Assembly (NCBI RefSeq): GCF_023159225.1
Contig: NC_063181.1
Span: 20,362,073 to 20,426,072, forward strand
From: Perognathus longimembris pacificus
Taxonomy: Eukaryota; Chordata; Mammalia; Rodentia; Heteromyidae
DNA: 64,000 nt
Reading direction: 5' to 3'
Shown here: positions 47,270 through 58,309 of the stretch, in pieces
Position numbering within the stretch: the stretch's first letter is position 1
Layout: every line of letters begins with the position of its first letter
Translations under genes and position numbers: made by a program
Notes under the pieces: model-generated
Databases searched by the model: none
The model's input: the letters and a program-made list of their open reading frames with translations, nothing else
What the model was told of the DNA's origin: nothing

Positions 47270-47745
47270 TGTTGGCACTTTTATTCCCCAGGATATAATG
47301 ATCATCCACTTTTCCCCTTGGATGAAGAATGTAATTGCACTATCTAACAGCGGGTTACAAGTCACTACAATGGTGTTACACATAACTAAAAATGACCTCA
47401 CCTGCCTCTAGCACACTGTTTTGTTGTGAAGTGCAGCTGATGTAACAAGAGACCTTATATGATCTCATCAGAAGCCCATAATCTTGTGTTTGAGCAAGAC
47501 TCTTGCACTCCTTCAGCACCTAGACTCGTACTTCTATATGCATGACATATTTAACCGTGACACAGGAAAATCTGCTTATGATTACCACAAGGAACCTGAC
47601 AGCATTTCACCCTTGTAATAGGCCCTAAGAGCTTATCAAATGCCACCTTTAAAGTTAAGTCTATAATCTCTGTTTGTAGCTGCTGGTGTTGCAACTGTCA
47701 ATAAAATGATCTTTGAAAATAACATCTTATGTTTTGCTACAGTAG
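47270..47745 (+). mobile_element. Possible solo LTR or decayed ERVL-type element
   Basis: It begins TGTTGGCACTTTTATTCCCC, carries an AATAAA at 47700-47705, and may end near GTTTTGCTACA. Its base composition is distinct from its flanks. No clear target-site duplication was found and the family is not recognised. Confidence 0.25.
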
Positions 47746-47749
47746 AGGG

Positions 47750-48719
47750 ATACTTTTAGGTTTTTTTAATTTTAAAATAAAAGTCTATGTCATTTAACTA
47801 GCTGCTTCTGTTTTGAAAATAGTCTGTTCTTAAAGTGAATGTATTTCTAAATAGAAGTGCTTATCTAGTTGGTACACAAAGTTTCATGGAGAAAGAAGTG
47901 AGTTTTAACCCATCTTAGGGAAAAAATTTTGTTGGTCATCTGGTTTAGTAAACGTTCACAGAAAAAATGTGGATCATCATTTGTTATCTTTTGATTGTAC
48001 AGAGTTTTAAATTTAAATGGACACCATTCAACATTTATACCAGTCAATACTTTTATTAAAAATGAAAAGAAAGAAGAAAGGCATATGTGGTTTGGGAAAA
48101 ATAAAGAGGTATTCTTAGTTATTTTTGTCTTTAGAGCTACTGCTCATATTGGTTGTAACATGACAAAAAAGTGATTGACTACAGTCAGTTCAGTACAATG
48201 ACTGGCAATGCGGTAACACAAGAAGAAAATGGACATAAAAATGTGATTTCTGTAGGTCATGCAACTCGACAATAAGAGATGAAGAACAAGACTGCAATGA
48301 TTTTTGGGGTGTTTTGCTGTTCTTGATAGTAAATCAAGCAGTAATCAAGTAGTATATAATACAGATTCTATGATTTGATGAATTGGACTAAATGTTATTA
48401 TAATTACCAGAAATGTCTATGAATAGATAAATCATTCTTGGACTATTTGTCAAGCTTTGTAACATCTTTACACAAGTCGCCTAAGTGCAAAGATATCTTT
48501 TTGAATTTGCGTTACTGTAGAAACAGGTTGAATTTTCAGGAAATTTGGCTTGTTATAATGAGAGAGTCAGAAATCTTAATTTCATCTGATAATAGGCAAG
48601 TGTAATTATAGATTCTGGCTGTTGGTGGTGTAATAGTTAAGAATAAAGCACTGTTGAACTTGCAAAGGTTTCTCGCGTACCAGAGTGGTAACTTGTTGTC
48701 TTCTGTTCCCAACCATAAG
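47750..48719. other. Unique AT-rich sequence, nothing recognised
   Basis: No gene or repeat family is supported. Confidence 0.5.
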
Positions 48720-48732
48720 AAATAACTGTAGA

Positions 48733-49451
48733 GTTCATGTTTCTTTGGGTCTGGCTCACTTATTATAATTTTTTCCAAGTCCTTCCATTTCCTTACAAAT
48801 GGGGCAGTGTCATTCTTTCTGATAGAGGCATAAAATTCCATTGTGTATATGTACCATATTTTCCTGATCCATTCGTCTACTCAGGGGAATCTGGGTTGGT
48901 TCCATATTCTAGCTATGACAAATTGTGCTGCGATGAATATTGTTTTGCTGGTGGCTTTAATATGTTCTTGTTTGTGGTCATTTGGGTAGATGCCCAAAAG
49001 TGGGGCTGCTGGATCATTGGGGAGCTCCATGTTTAGCCTTCTGAGGAATCTCCGTACTGCTTGCCAGAGAGGCTGAACCAGACTACATTCCCACCACCAA
49101 TGAAGTAGGGTTCCCTTTTGGCCACATCCCCTCCAACATTTATTATTGTTAGTTTTCTTGATATAGGACATTCTCACTGGGTGAGATGGAATCTCAATGT
49201 TGTTTTGATTTGCATTTCTTTTATGGCCAGTGATGTAGAGCACTTTTTCATTTGTCTTCTGGCAATTCTCATTTCTTCATCAGAGAAGTCTCTTCTTAAG
49301 TGTTTAGCCCACTTGTTGAGGTGGCTATTGGTTCTTTGCACTTTTGTTTTGGAGGAATGTAATTTTTTTTAGTTCTGCTTATGTTTCAGATATGAGGCGT
49401 TTGTCCATTGTATGGCCGGTAAAGATCTTTTCCCAATCTGTGGGCTTTCTG
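48733..49451 (-). pseudogene. L1 ORF2 C-terminal fragment
   Basis: The minus strand encodes a well-preserved carboxy-terminal part of LINE-1 ORF2p. Around 48881-49243 it has PVRMSYIKKTNNNKCWRGCG, GTLLHWWWECSLVQPLW and FLRRLNMELPNDPA, and at 48733-48841 MEFYASIRKND and KWKDLEKIIISE. The CWRGCG...H stretch is the conserved cysteine-rich C-terminal motif. Frameshifts split it, and endonuclease and reverse-transcriptase domains are absent, so it is non-functional. Confidence 0.9.
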
Positions 49452-49977
49452 TTTCCCTCATAGGGAATAATTAGCACAGGTTTAGGCAAGTCACTGCAGA
49501 GGACCACAAGAGCCCAATAGCTATACCCTTACAAACACATAAGATGATGCTAAGTGAAATGAACTCGATGTTATGGAAACAATTGTTATATCACTGTTGC
49601 AACTACTTTTAACATGCTATGTGTAACCGTAGCTTCTATTATTGATATGTTCTTATATTCCCTTCCTGTGGTATACCTGCACTATCTCTGTATCTTATCT
49701 GAGTACATTGGAAACCGTGTATACTGGTATTAGAACTAGGAAACTGAAAGGGAATACCAAAATGGAGAGACACAGGTAAAAAAGACAAATGACTACAAAA
49801 GCAATGTTTGCAAATCTATTTGGTGTCAATGAACTGAACATCTCATGGGGGGAAAGGGAAAGGTGGAAGGTGGAAGGGGAATGAGGGAGGAGGTAACAGT
49901 ACAAGAAATGCAGCCAATGTATAACGCATAAAACTGTAACCTCTCTGTACATCAGTTTGACAATAATTTTTTTTAAA
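48733..49977 (+). mobile_element. L1 insertion with large inverted 5' part (twin priming)
   Basis: 48733-49451 is the ORF2 3' region in minus orientation. 49452-49977 is the L1 3' UTR in plus orientation, ending CATCAGTTTGACAATAA plus a T/A-rich tail. The 13-bp perfect duplication AAATAACTGTAGA lies at 48720-48732 and 49978-49990. The inverted part stops at the ORF2/3' UTR boundary and the forward part begins a few bases later, so almost no L1 sequence was lost at the joint. Confidence 0.95.
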
Positions 49978-50037
49978 AAATAACTGTAGATACTTGTAGT
50001 TTTTACTGATAAGGGCTTACAGTTGCTTTAATTACAG

Positions 50038-50177
50038 TAGAAACTATACAGCCATCGTCTTCCAGGCTTGCCTCAGCAAAATGTGTCTAATAAAGAAGTT
50101 TCGTGATTGATCTAGACAGCGAGTGAATGTGACACTCTCTAGGGAAATGTCTTCAGAAGATGCCAATGCACCAAGAG
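50038..50177 (+). other. Exon-like segment with splice-site signals (unproven)
   Basis: TTGCTTTAATTACAG precedes 50038, and GAG/GTAGGTAAAT at 50178 is a strong donor. No frame is open throughout, but an ATG at 50147 (GGGAAATGT context) opens a frame of ten codons (MSSEDANAPR) up to the donor, as in a first coding exon. No partner exon or promoter is visible, so chance is the default explanation. Confidence 0.15.
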
Positions 50178-50179
50178 GT

Positions 50180-51475
50180 AGGTAAATATGTAGATGGCAT
50201 TCATCAGTATAGCTAGTCTATACAATGACTAAGAATCTAGAAGGAAATCTGCAAAAACGTTAAACATTTTAAATATATGCTTGACATTACAGATTTAAGT
50301 ACTTTGTTGTTAAAGATGGAGCTTTGTGAAATACACTTAAAGTTATTATTGGTATGAAAGCATCATAATGATTCTGATTACTAAAAACTAACCTTTCTAG
50401 ATACTAATAGAAATAAATTTAGATTTAAAAGCATCTTGCAATTAATAATTTAAATTATATTAAAGTTTACCTCCCATATATCATTTTGTCTTTATCATAT
50501 TCAGATATAAATAATTGTAAAATATATATTGTCATGACATTAAATTAACAGAAACTTGTATTCCATATATGAATATCTACCATTATATATAAATATAATT
50601 AACGTCTATGTTTTCAAAATTACATATATAGATCACATCTTTAATTTGATGGCACTATAAATCCTCTCTTTTGATTTCTTAGATTGAACTTCCTCAATTT
50701 ACTTCCATTTGAAAACAAAACAAAACACCTTATTGTTTATAAATGTCTTCTGATCTTTCTGGTTAACCATAAATTCTTTTTAATTTTGAAGTGGTTGATT
50801 ATGATCAAAGTGCCTTCTATGTATGTATGAGAATGAATTTACTATTTTGCACAGTTATTTTAAGCTAGTAAAATGTTAACCAATTTAACTTTAAAATGTC
50901 AGCAAAACTTCAACTTATAAACCGAAGTGTTCTGTAATTAACACTGTTATAAGATTATTTTTCTCTGAGAGTTTCCCCAGTGTCCAACAAATTTTCACAT
51001 GAGAATACCTGATAATAATTTTCTTAAAAATCATTGTAAGTTCAGACCTGCTTATTATGAAGTTTTCTGACTACTTATTATTTGAGTGTCACTAATTAGA
51101 AAACTTACATAGGATTAAATTGATTAAAATCCTGAGTGAAGATGTAGTTCAATTTTTTGTGGGTATTACTATCATCTTATCAGTTTATGCTAAAGGATAT
51201 TGAGAGAAATATGAATTTGTAATGTCCTAATATAATATTGTTAGAGTATATTTTATTTAGTATGCCTATAATTAGTATAGAGAAAAGCTACTGTTTTATA
51301 TATATTTAGTATGTATTGCTACTTTATATATTTAATATATACATATATTTAGTATCTATTACTACTTTGATGCAAATTTCTATCGGAGCTAAGAGTTTTC
51401 TAGTAAATCTTTTCAAGTGCTCTAAGTATTGGTTCATATAGTCTGAATATAGGAATAATTTGATTGTCCTTTTGC
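50180..51475. other. Unique AT-rich sequence
   Basis: No gene is recognised. TATTTAGTATNTATT words recur at 51305-51360. Confidence 0.45.
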
Positions 51476-51479
51476 TATT

Positions 51480-52312
51480 TATATGCTTTTCACTTCTTTA
51501 TGTTTTGTTTCTCAGGCAAAATATTATAGTACTGAATTTAGTAAGCATGAGGAGAGTGAGTGTCCTTGCTTTGTGATTGTAAATAAAATGGTTTCATTTT
51601 TTTCTCCATTTAGGATGTTATTGGCGATAGATTTTCATACGTACCTTTTACTATCTTAGTTTTTTTTTCTCAAGGCTCTTATGAAAGAATGGTGAGTTCT
51701 GTCATAGGTCTTTGACACGTGCTCTGATGATCATGTAATTTATTTGTCCTTTTTTCTCTTCATGTACTATATTACAGAAATTGATTTGTCTGTGAAACTA
51801 TCCTTACACACTTGAAAAAAATTCAACCTCATTATTATGTATGCTTTTGCTTAATGTATTGTTAGAACTAAAGGTGTGGAAAGTTTTTGATAATTTTTGT
51901 TCAATTTTTTTTCTTCTTTTGATGTGTTCTTATTTTTTTTTTTTATTTAGATCAGAGTGATATTGCCTTCAAATAATCAGTTTGGTCTTATTTTCTTAAT
52001 TTTTTTCATGAAATAATTAGAGAAACAAGGTGCTTCTTTAAATATCTTATAAAATTCAACTGTGTGGTCATAAGACTTTATTTTATGGAAATTTTTTTCC
52101 TTCTTCCATTTTAATATAGTTTAGAAATATAGTCAGGTGGTTTTATGCTAGCTCAATTTTAGTAGGTCTAATGCATCAATAAAGTTGTCTATTTCTTCTA
52201 GATTTCTCCCCAATGAGGATACATATTTCCATGTAACAGACTAATGGTCATCAGATAACTTTTATACATGCTGTGAAGTCCCCTTTGTCATCTCTAATTC
52301 TATTAATTTGGA
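51480..52312 (-). pseudogene. Ancient L1 ORF2 reverse-transcriptase-region relic
   Basis: The plus strand reads as the complement of the L1 ORF2 reverse-transcriptase region in correct order: GAGTGTCCTTGCTTTGTGAT, GGATGTTATTGGCGATAGAT, CATAGGTCTTTGACACGTGC, GATGATCATGTAATTTATTT, AAATTCAACTGTGTGGTCAT, TGTCTATTTCTTCTAGATTT and CCCCTTTGTCATCTC. No frame is open. The element is much older than the 3'-end L1s nearby and stops at the polypyrimidine tract. Confidence 0.75.
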
Positions 52313-52401
52313 GTCTCTTCCCCTTCCTTCCTTCCTTCCTCCCTCCCTCTTTCCCTCCCTTTCTTCCTTTCTCCCTTCTTCCCTTCCTTCCTCCCTTCCT
52401 C

Positions 52402-52476
<75 letters not shown>

Positions 52477-52501
52477 CTCTCTCTTTCTTTCTTTCTTTCT
52501 G

Positions 52502-52566
<65 letters not shown>

Positions 52567-52823
52567 GTCTCTCTTTCTTTCTGTCTCTCTTTCTTTCTGT
52601 CTCTCTCCCTCCATTGCTCCCTCTCTCCCTCCCTCCCTCCCTTCCTTCCTTTTGCCTTCTCCTTTTCCTACTCCTCCCTCCCTCCCTCTCTCCCTCTCTC
52701 CCTCTCTCCCTCTTTCTTCCATCCTTCTTTCCTTCCTTCCTCCTTTCTTCCTTCCTTCCTTCCTTCCTTCCTTCCTTCCTTCCTTCCTTCCTTCCTACCT
52801 TCCTTCCTTCCTTCCTTCTTTCT
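52313..52823. repeat. About 510-bp polypyrimidine (CCTT)n/(CTTT)n tract
   Basis: Nearly all C and T on the plus strand, with only isolated G or A breaks. CCTT-rich flanks surround a CTTT core. Open frames across it on both strands (for example minus 52262-53092) are translation of the repeat and not genes. Confidence 0.97.
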
Positions 52824-52845
52824 ATTTTTAATTTTGTTCTTTGTT

Positions 52846-53019
52846 TGGGCTGAGGATTTGGCTTAGTGGTAAAGGAAGCCCTAGGTTCAATTCCCCAGTA
52901 CCACATAAACAGAAAATGTGGGAAGTGATGTTTGTAGCTCAAGTGGTAGAATGCTAGCCTTGAGCAAAAGAAGCTGAGGGACAGAGGCCTGGGCCTGAGT
53001 TCAAACCCCAGGACTGGGG
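52846..53019 (+). mobile_element. IDL-Geo SINE, older, left monomer shortened
   Basis: GGGCTGAGGATTTGGCTTAG, then GGTTCAATTCCCC, TGTAGCTCAAGTGGTAGAAT and GAGTTCAAACCCCAGGACTG. About 20 bp is missing in the left monomer after GTGGTAAAG. Confidence 0.88.

Positions 53020-53065
<46 letters not shown>
53020..53065. repeat. (AC)n microsatellite
   Basis: About 23 AC units on the tail of the SINE. Confidence 0.97.
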
Positions 53066-53066
<1 letters not shown>

Positions 53067-53079
53067 CTCAGAGATCCAC

Positions 53080-53645
53080 TGATAGTGTCCATGTGTTAGA
53101 ATGTATTCTGTGGTTTCTCTGATTACTGATATGTAGCTTTATATCATTGCACTTTTACAAAATAAAAGAAGGCATTTTAATTTTTTTTACATCTCGTAAA
53201 ATTTGCCTTTTGTCTTAAAATGTGATTTATTTTGGAGGGAGTATCTACTCCTTTATTAGTTAATGGTTACAAATTGCTTCAGTTTTTATCATGAACGATT
53301 CTTATATCTACTTAAATTATGTACAATAGCTTTACTAAATATAATAATCTCTTTTACAACTTATTTTCTCTCAAAGATTTCAGGATAGTTTCTACTGAAA
53401 TATCTTGGGTTATTCTGCTGGATTTTCGTGGAGATGTTCTCTTCTAATCTTGTCTATTTATAGTCCTAATGACCTCCTGTATCTGCATAAAAATTCCTAT
53501 ATCAAGACTTGGGAATTATCTGCTATGAGTTTATGGAATAATTATCCTTTGAATTTAGATGTCAATCCTTTCCCTTCATTTCTATCCATTATTTGTAGGT
53601 TTTTTGCCTTTGTTTCGTGTAATATAGAGTTATGCATTTGACAAA
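53080..53645 (-). mobile_element. Possible continuation of the ancient antisense L1 ORF2
   Basis: TGTATTCTGTGGTTTCTCTG and AAAATGTGATTTATTTTGGA resemble complements of more upstream L1 ORF2 DNA, so this may be the same element as 51480-52312. The similarity is weak. Confidence 0.35.
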
Positions 53646-53649
53646 TTAA

Positions 53650-55640
53650 CAAAACCAAATATCTCTTCCTCTAGAGAATAAACAAAAAAACTTTCATCTT
53701 TTCTTGAAGCCACATATGGCATAAAATATATTACTCACTTTTCTACATGATACAACCTAAGCTTAGGAATGATTTTCCATTATATATACAATTTCTGACC
53801 ACAATCAAGAGAAATGGATCCTAGAAATCATAAACAATAGGAATGTCAAACCTTGAGGGGCTTCCAACAATTCTATGAACTTCAGTTTAACATCTGACAC
53901 AAATAATTCAAAATATATTTTCACAGATACAAAGTATGTTTAACCATTACAAATCATGAAGTGTTTTACATCATTATAGACATTGCTCAGGTTTTAAATA
54001 TCTCATCATCCATATCTACTTTTCATATCTCATCAACATGATCTGCAAAACAATCATATTAAAAACATCAATTATAAGTTAAAAATCATATTCAGATGTG
54101 AAGCCTCAAATATGTGATCTGTACTGCATTATCTTTATTATTGTCTGTCTGCCTCTCTCACTCTCTCTCTCTCAATGAAAAGGGTTGCAATTGTAGATAT
54201 TTCAGTTCAAATTGAGAATAAATAAAAAGAAGGAACCACAACTTCCTATGAGCTCTGAAATCCAGTTGACAGGTACTGGATCTAATGGATCTAACTAGAT
54301 TAGTTTGAAATGCCCAGGAATAATCCTCTCTGGCCCTCAACTGTGCTTTCAGTGGTCTTGCGGCGGTACTCAGTTCCATCCATCTTTGTAAAGAAGGATA
54401 TAACCTGGTCCTAGCCACATTGGTTTTTTACAGTCTTCTTGTCGGCACCATTTTGTGGGGCCAAAGTCTGTACTGTGTTTTACTCATTCCATTTAAAACC
54501 AATCCAATAATTTTCCTGATGAAATATATTTCTGAAAACCTTCTGGGTCTTCTGAGGATTTCTGAGCATTTTATTCCATTGGGCAAAAGCCACATCCCCA
54601 GACCCCTTTCCTTTTTATTGAGATAATTCTGTCTATATCTATGCTTCTGCCAAGGTAGCTGAGAGGCAACCTAGGCTTGCTTGGTAGGTTCTGATTTGAG
54701 AGATAAAATGCAAAACATACCCTTAATCATTTCAGAAGATCCTTTTTGTGCTGGCCTGTGCTTTTTAAATCAATCTGAAATTTAAACAGAAGGTGAAAGA
54801 ATGAATAGGTTTAGGAAAGAAAGAAAAAGCCTTAAAGCTTTTAAAGATATTTTTATGTTTTGCACATTGTTCATTTGGAGATGCAAAGAACTTTCACAAT
54901 TTTTGTTTGACAATGTTTCTTCAGTTTTTTGCTTTTTGTCTAACATTTTACTATAAACAGCAAGAAGGAAAATTGTGAGACTTTTAATGTTTTACTTGTA
55001 AATTTTGAAGTTGTTTATGATGAATCACCACTTAAAATTACACTCTCCATATAAATAGAGGATACACATTTTCTAAACTTCCTAGGAAAAATGATTCCCT
55101 TCTTTCCATTTACTACAACATAATCTTTAATTCTTTCTGAGAGTAAAATAGTAGGATTCTTGGAGTATGAATTATGATTAGCAGTCAAATGAAAATTATA
55201 TAGGCTTTCTATAAAGGGTTTACACATCATTAAGCTTATACAATTCCTCCTTTTTAGTCTTTCATTTCCAAGTCTCCACAGTAGCCCAATATTTGGGGCA
55301 TTTGATTCACTTGCAGTCACCATTGAAGTATAAAACCTGAATAAGATGATAACATAAATGCAAAAGCTAACTATAAATGTATTACCTTGAATTACTGTTG
55401 TTAGGGAAGTTGTTATAGATAAACTGTGCACCTCTTCAAAGTCCTATGAATGTGCCCAAATCATTGATGTACTCTTCTTGGCAAACTGAAGGTGACAGAA
55501 TAAAGTTCTTTATGTAAGAAGAAAGCAAAGTTTAACTCCTAAAAGCTACCTACCGGTTTTTAGCACATAACTGTCTTCACAACATGAAAATTTTCCCTTT
55601 CTCATTCAACAGGAGTAATTCTTTTTGTTCTCATAAGCCT
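53650..55640. other. Unique AT-rich sequence, nothing firmly recognised
   Basis: A TCTGCC/CTCTCT tract lies at 54145-54173. A stretch beginning TGTCGGCACCATTTTGTGGG at 54439 has the look of an LTR 5' edge, but no matching end was found. A 138-codon minus frame at 55015-55431 has no family resemblance. Confidence 0.45.
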
Positions 55641-55644
55641 CACT

Positions 55645-55715
55645 ACTCCTTCCATCCTTCTTCCCTTCCTTTCTTCCTTCCTCCCTCTCTCCCTCCTTCC
55701 CTCCTTCCTTCCTTC
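55645..55715. repeat. Polypyrimidine CCTT/CCCT tract
   Basis: About 70 bp with one or two A breaks. Confidence 0.9.
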
Positions 55716-55797
55716 ATCTTACTTCCTTATTTGTTTACTTATTTTTGGATAGAACTAGAAGCTGATAACTCATAGCCTCAAACTTTCACATGGCTTT

Positions 55798-56004
55798 TTT
55801 TTTTTTTTTTTGGCCAGTCCTGGGCCTTGGACTCAGGGCCTGAGCACCTTCCCTGGCTTCTTCCTGCTCAAGGCTAGCACTCTGCCACCTGAGCCACAAC
55901 GCCCCTTCTGGCCGTTTTCCATATATGTGGTGCTGGGGAATCGAACCCAGAGCTTCATGTGTAGGAGGCAAGCACTCTTGCCACTAGGCCATATTCCCAG
56001 CCCA
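55798..56004 (-). mobile_element. IDL-Geo SINE, full-length, intermediate subtype
   Basis: A T-run leads into GGCCAGTCCTGGGCCTTGGA, with the mixed diagnostics TTCCTGCTCAAGG and TTCATGTGTAGGAGG. The 12-bp duplication TCACATGGCTTT lies at 55786-55797 and 56005-56016. Confidence 0.93.
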
Positions 56005-56019
56005 TCACATGGCTTTCTT

Positions 56020-56825
56020 GCTAAGAGATGACATACTGCCATGGGAACTATGCCTGAAGTCTAGTATTTTATTGGCTAATTGGAGATAGAATATCTTGTT
56101 GCACACCCCCATGGCCTCTCTTCAAATGGCTTAGAATGTTAAACAATTTGCACTTTTTAGAAAAACTTCACTAGATGCTATCTAAGCAATTGGAGTCAGT
56201 GTTTCCATTCTACTAGAACATGCAATTAATATCTTTGAAACAAGACAAATATATTTTGTTTTTATATTTACATTCTGAACTCTCAAAGTATACAGGTTGT
56301 TTAGTATGTGTTTTTATTCCTTCAGAATTTAACAACTGACACTAACATATAGCATGCACAATAGCATGCACAATGTAGATTATTTTACTATCAAATTTTT
56401 TCTAGATATAAGATCAAAATTTATAGTCAAGAAGTGAATAATCATTCTTCAAGTTTATGTTAATGAATACATGCAAAGAGCAATCAGTAATCCATGCATT
56501 TATGAACGTAATCTCTAAGTGCCAGGTAAGTATAGTAATTATTGATTAAAACCCATACTAATTTCTAATGCAACATTTTAAAATATAAGTTAATAAAATA
56601 ATAATCAACTATCTTTGAAATTCTGAATTTATTTTATACAGTCAAGAAAATTGTAAGTATTAAAACTACTACTTCTAAGCCCACTGAACACTGAAGTTAC
56701 TTAATTACATATTGTACTTACGCATGAAGGTCATTTTATATCAGGATATGAGACATGTATTGATTGTCTATTATTTTTACTTTTACCATTTTATATGTGT
56801 TCTTTTAATACTTATCTTTCTTTAA
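56020..56825. other. AT-rich sequence, nothing recognised
   Basis: A short local duplication, ATAGCATGCACA, occurs twice at 56349-56371. No gene is supported. Confidence 0.5.
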
Positions 56826-56840
56826 TATTTTAAGCATTTT

Positions 56841-57043
56841 TTTTGGGGGGGGGCCAGTCCTGGGGCTTGGACTCAGGGCCTGAGCACTGTCCCTGGCTTC
56901 TTTTTGCTCAAGGCTAGCACTGTGCCCCTTGATCCACAGCACCCCTTCTGGCCGTTTTCTGTATATGTGGTGCTGGGGAATTGAACCCAGGGCCTCATGT
57001 ATACGAGGCAAGCACTCTTGCCACTAGGCCATATCCCCAGCCC
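56841..57043 (-). mobile_element. IDL-Geo SINE, full-length, older subtype
   Basis: TTTTGGGGGGGGGCCAGTCC to CATATCCCCAGCCC. The 15-bp perfect duplication TATTTTAAGCATTTT lies at 56826-56840 and 57044-57058. The run of nine G replaces the usual GG at the 3' end. Confidence 0.93.
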
Positions 57044-57082
57044 TATTTTAAGCATTTTAATTGAAAGATTACAGTTAATTTT

Positions 57083-57510
57083 TTTCAAGTTTTATTATCA
57101 AACTGATGTACAGAGAGGTTACAGTTTCATACATTAGGCTTTGGATACATTTCTTGTACTATTTGTTACCTTGTCCCTCCTTCCTCCCCCTTTTCCTTTC
57201 CCCCCATGAGGTGTTCAGTTCACTTACACCAAACAGTTTTGCAAGTATTGCTTTTGTAGTTGTATGTCTTTTTTTTTTTTACCCTGTATCTCTCAATTTT
57301 GGTATTCCCTTTGAATTTCCTAGTTCTAATACCAGTATACACGGTTTCCAATATACTCAGATAAGAGTAAAGAGATAGTGTAGGTACAACCATAGGAAGG
57401 TGATACAAGAACAACATCAATAATAGAAGCTACAGCTACACATGGGACATTGATAGTAGTTACAACTAAGTGGAATGAACTCCATGTCAGGGAAACGATT
57501 GTTATATCAC
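57083..57510 (-). mobile_element. L1 insertion with short inverted 5' part (twin priming)
   Basis: 57083 to about 57465 is L1 3' UTR in minus orientation (T-rich start, then TTTTATTATCAAACTGATGT). About 57466-57510 (AAGTGGAATGAACTCCATGT to GTTATATCAC) is the adjoining upstream 3' UTR in plus orientation. The 17-bp perfect duplication AGATTACAGTTAATTTT lies at 57066-57082 and 57511-57527. Confidence 0.95.
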
Positions 57511-57529
57511 AGATTACAGTTAATTTTAT

Positions 57530-58085
57530 TTAAAATTACATTTGATGCTTTGGTACATCTAGAAAATTGCAATGGATAAATAGAGCTAATTGTCATCTAG
57601 ATCACTTCAATTATTTATTACTTTATAAAGAGTGAAATATTTGAAAAAAAAGTCTTTTAATAATTCTGAAACACAAAATGTATTACCCACTGTTACCATG
57701 CAATACTGGCCACATTCTCAGAAATGAATTTTCTTTATGAGGTATCGTGAAAAAAATTGGAAGGTGTACATTTGTAGGGTTTTTTTTTAATGTTTTCCAG
57801 ATTTTTGTAATAATCATTTCTCATTCTTGCAATGGTCCTTAACAGTTCTCTGAAAGTAAGAAAACTCTTCCAATAGTAAACCAATAATAACTACATATAG
57901 GAACACATTATTTAGTTCATTCAATGTTTTTCTTTCAAGGACAACCTTTCTCGGTGATGAAAGTAGCATTGTAACAGAAACTCAACTGAGTCATTGTCAT
58001 TATTGCAACTGTTAATGTTATATTTAATATTATTTTTACATAGAACTGTGAATAAATAATAATCACTAAAATTTTACTTTAAAAA
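57530..58085. other. AT-rich sequence, nothing recognised
   Basis: No gene or repeat family is supported. Confidence 0.5.
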
Positions 58086-58087
58086 AT

Positions 58088-58306
58088 TATTTGTTCTGGC
58101 TAGAACTCAGATATTTCTGTTCTCCTCAGCTTGTTTCCTTTTTACTGAATCTGCATCACTGAAAATATGTCTCCAGCCTCCAGTGTTTCTGGTTATTTTA
58201 GAGATGAACATCTCCTAGATTTTTTTGTCTAGGCAGGCTTCAAATCTTTAAATACTTCATCCTGAGATATCAGCTCCTTAGTCACCAGGATTACATGCAT
58301 GAGACA
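58088..58306 (-). mobile_element. B1-type dimeric SINE, old
   Basis: TTCTGGCTAGAACTCAGATA (right monomer, reversed), then GTCTAGGCAGGCTTCAAATC and CACCAGGATTACATGCATGA (B1-like half, reversed). Confidence 0.6.
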
Positions 58307-58309
58307 GGT

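Noticed and set aside
52262..53092. Long open frames (276, 197, 181 and 139 codons) across the polypyrimidine block
   Set aside because: They are translations of CTTT/CCTT repeats giving Lys/Glu/Arg or Ser/Phe/Leu runs in several frames on both strands. They do not behave like coding sequence.
55015..55431. 138-codon minus-strand frame
   Set aside because: No recognisable domain, no supporting signals, and a length compatible with chance.
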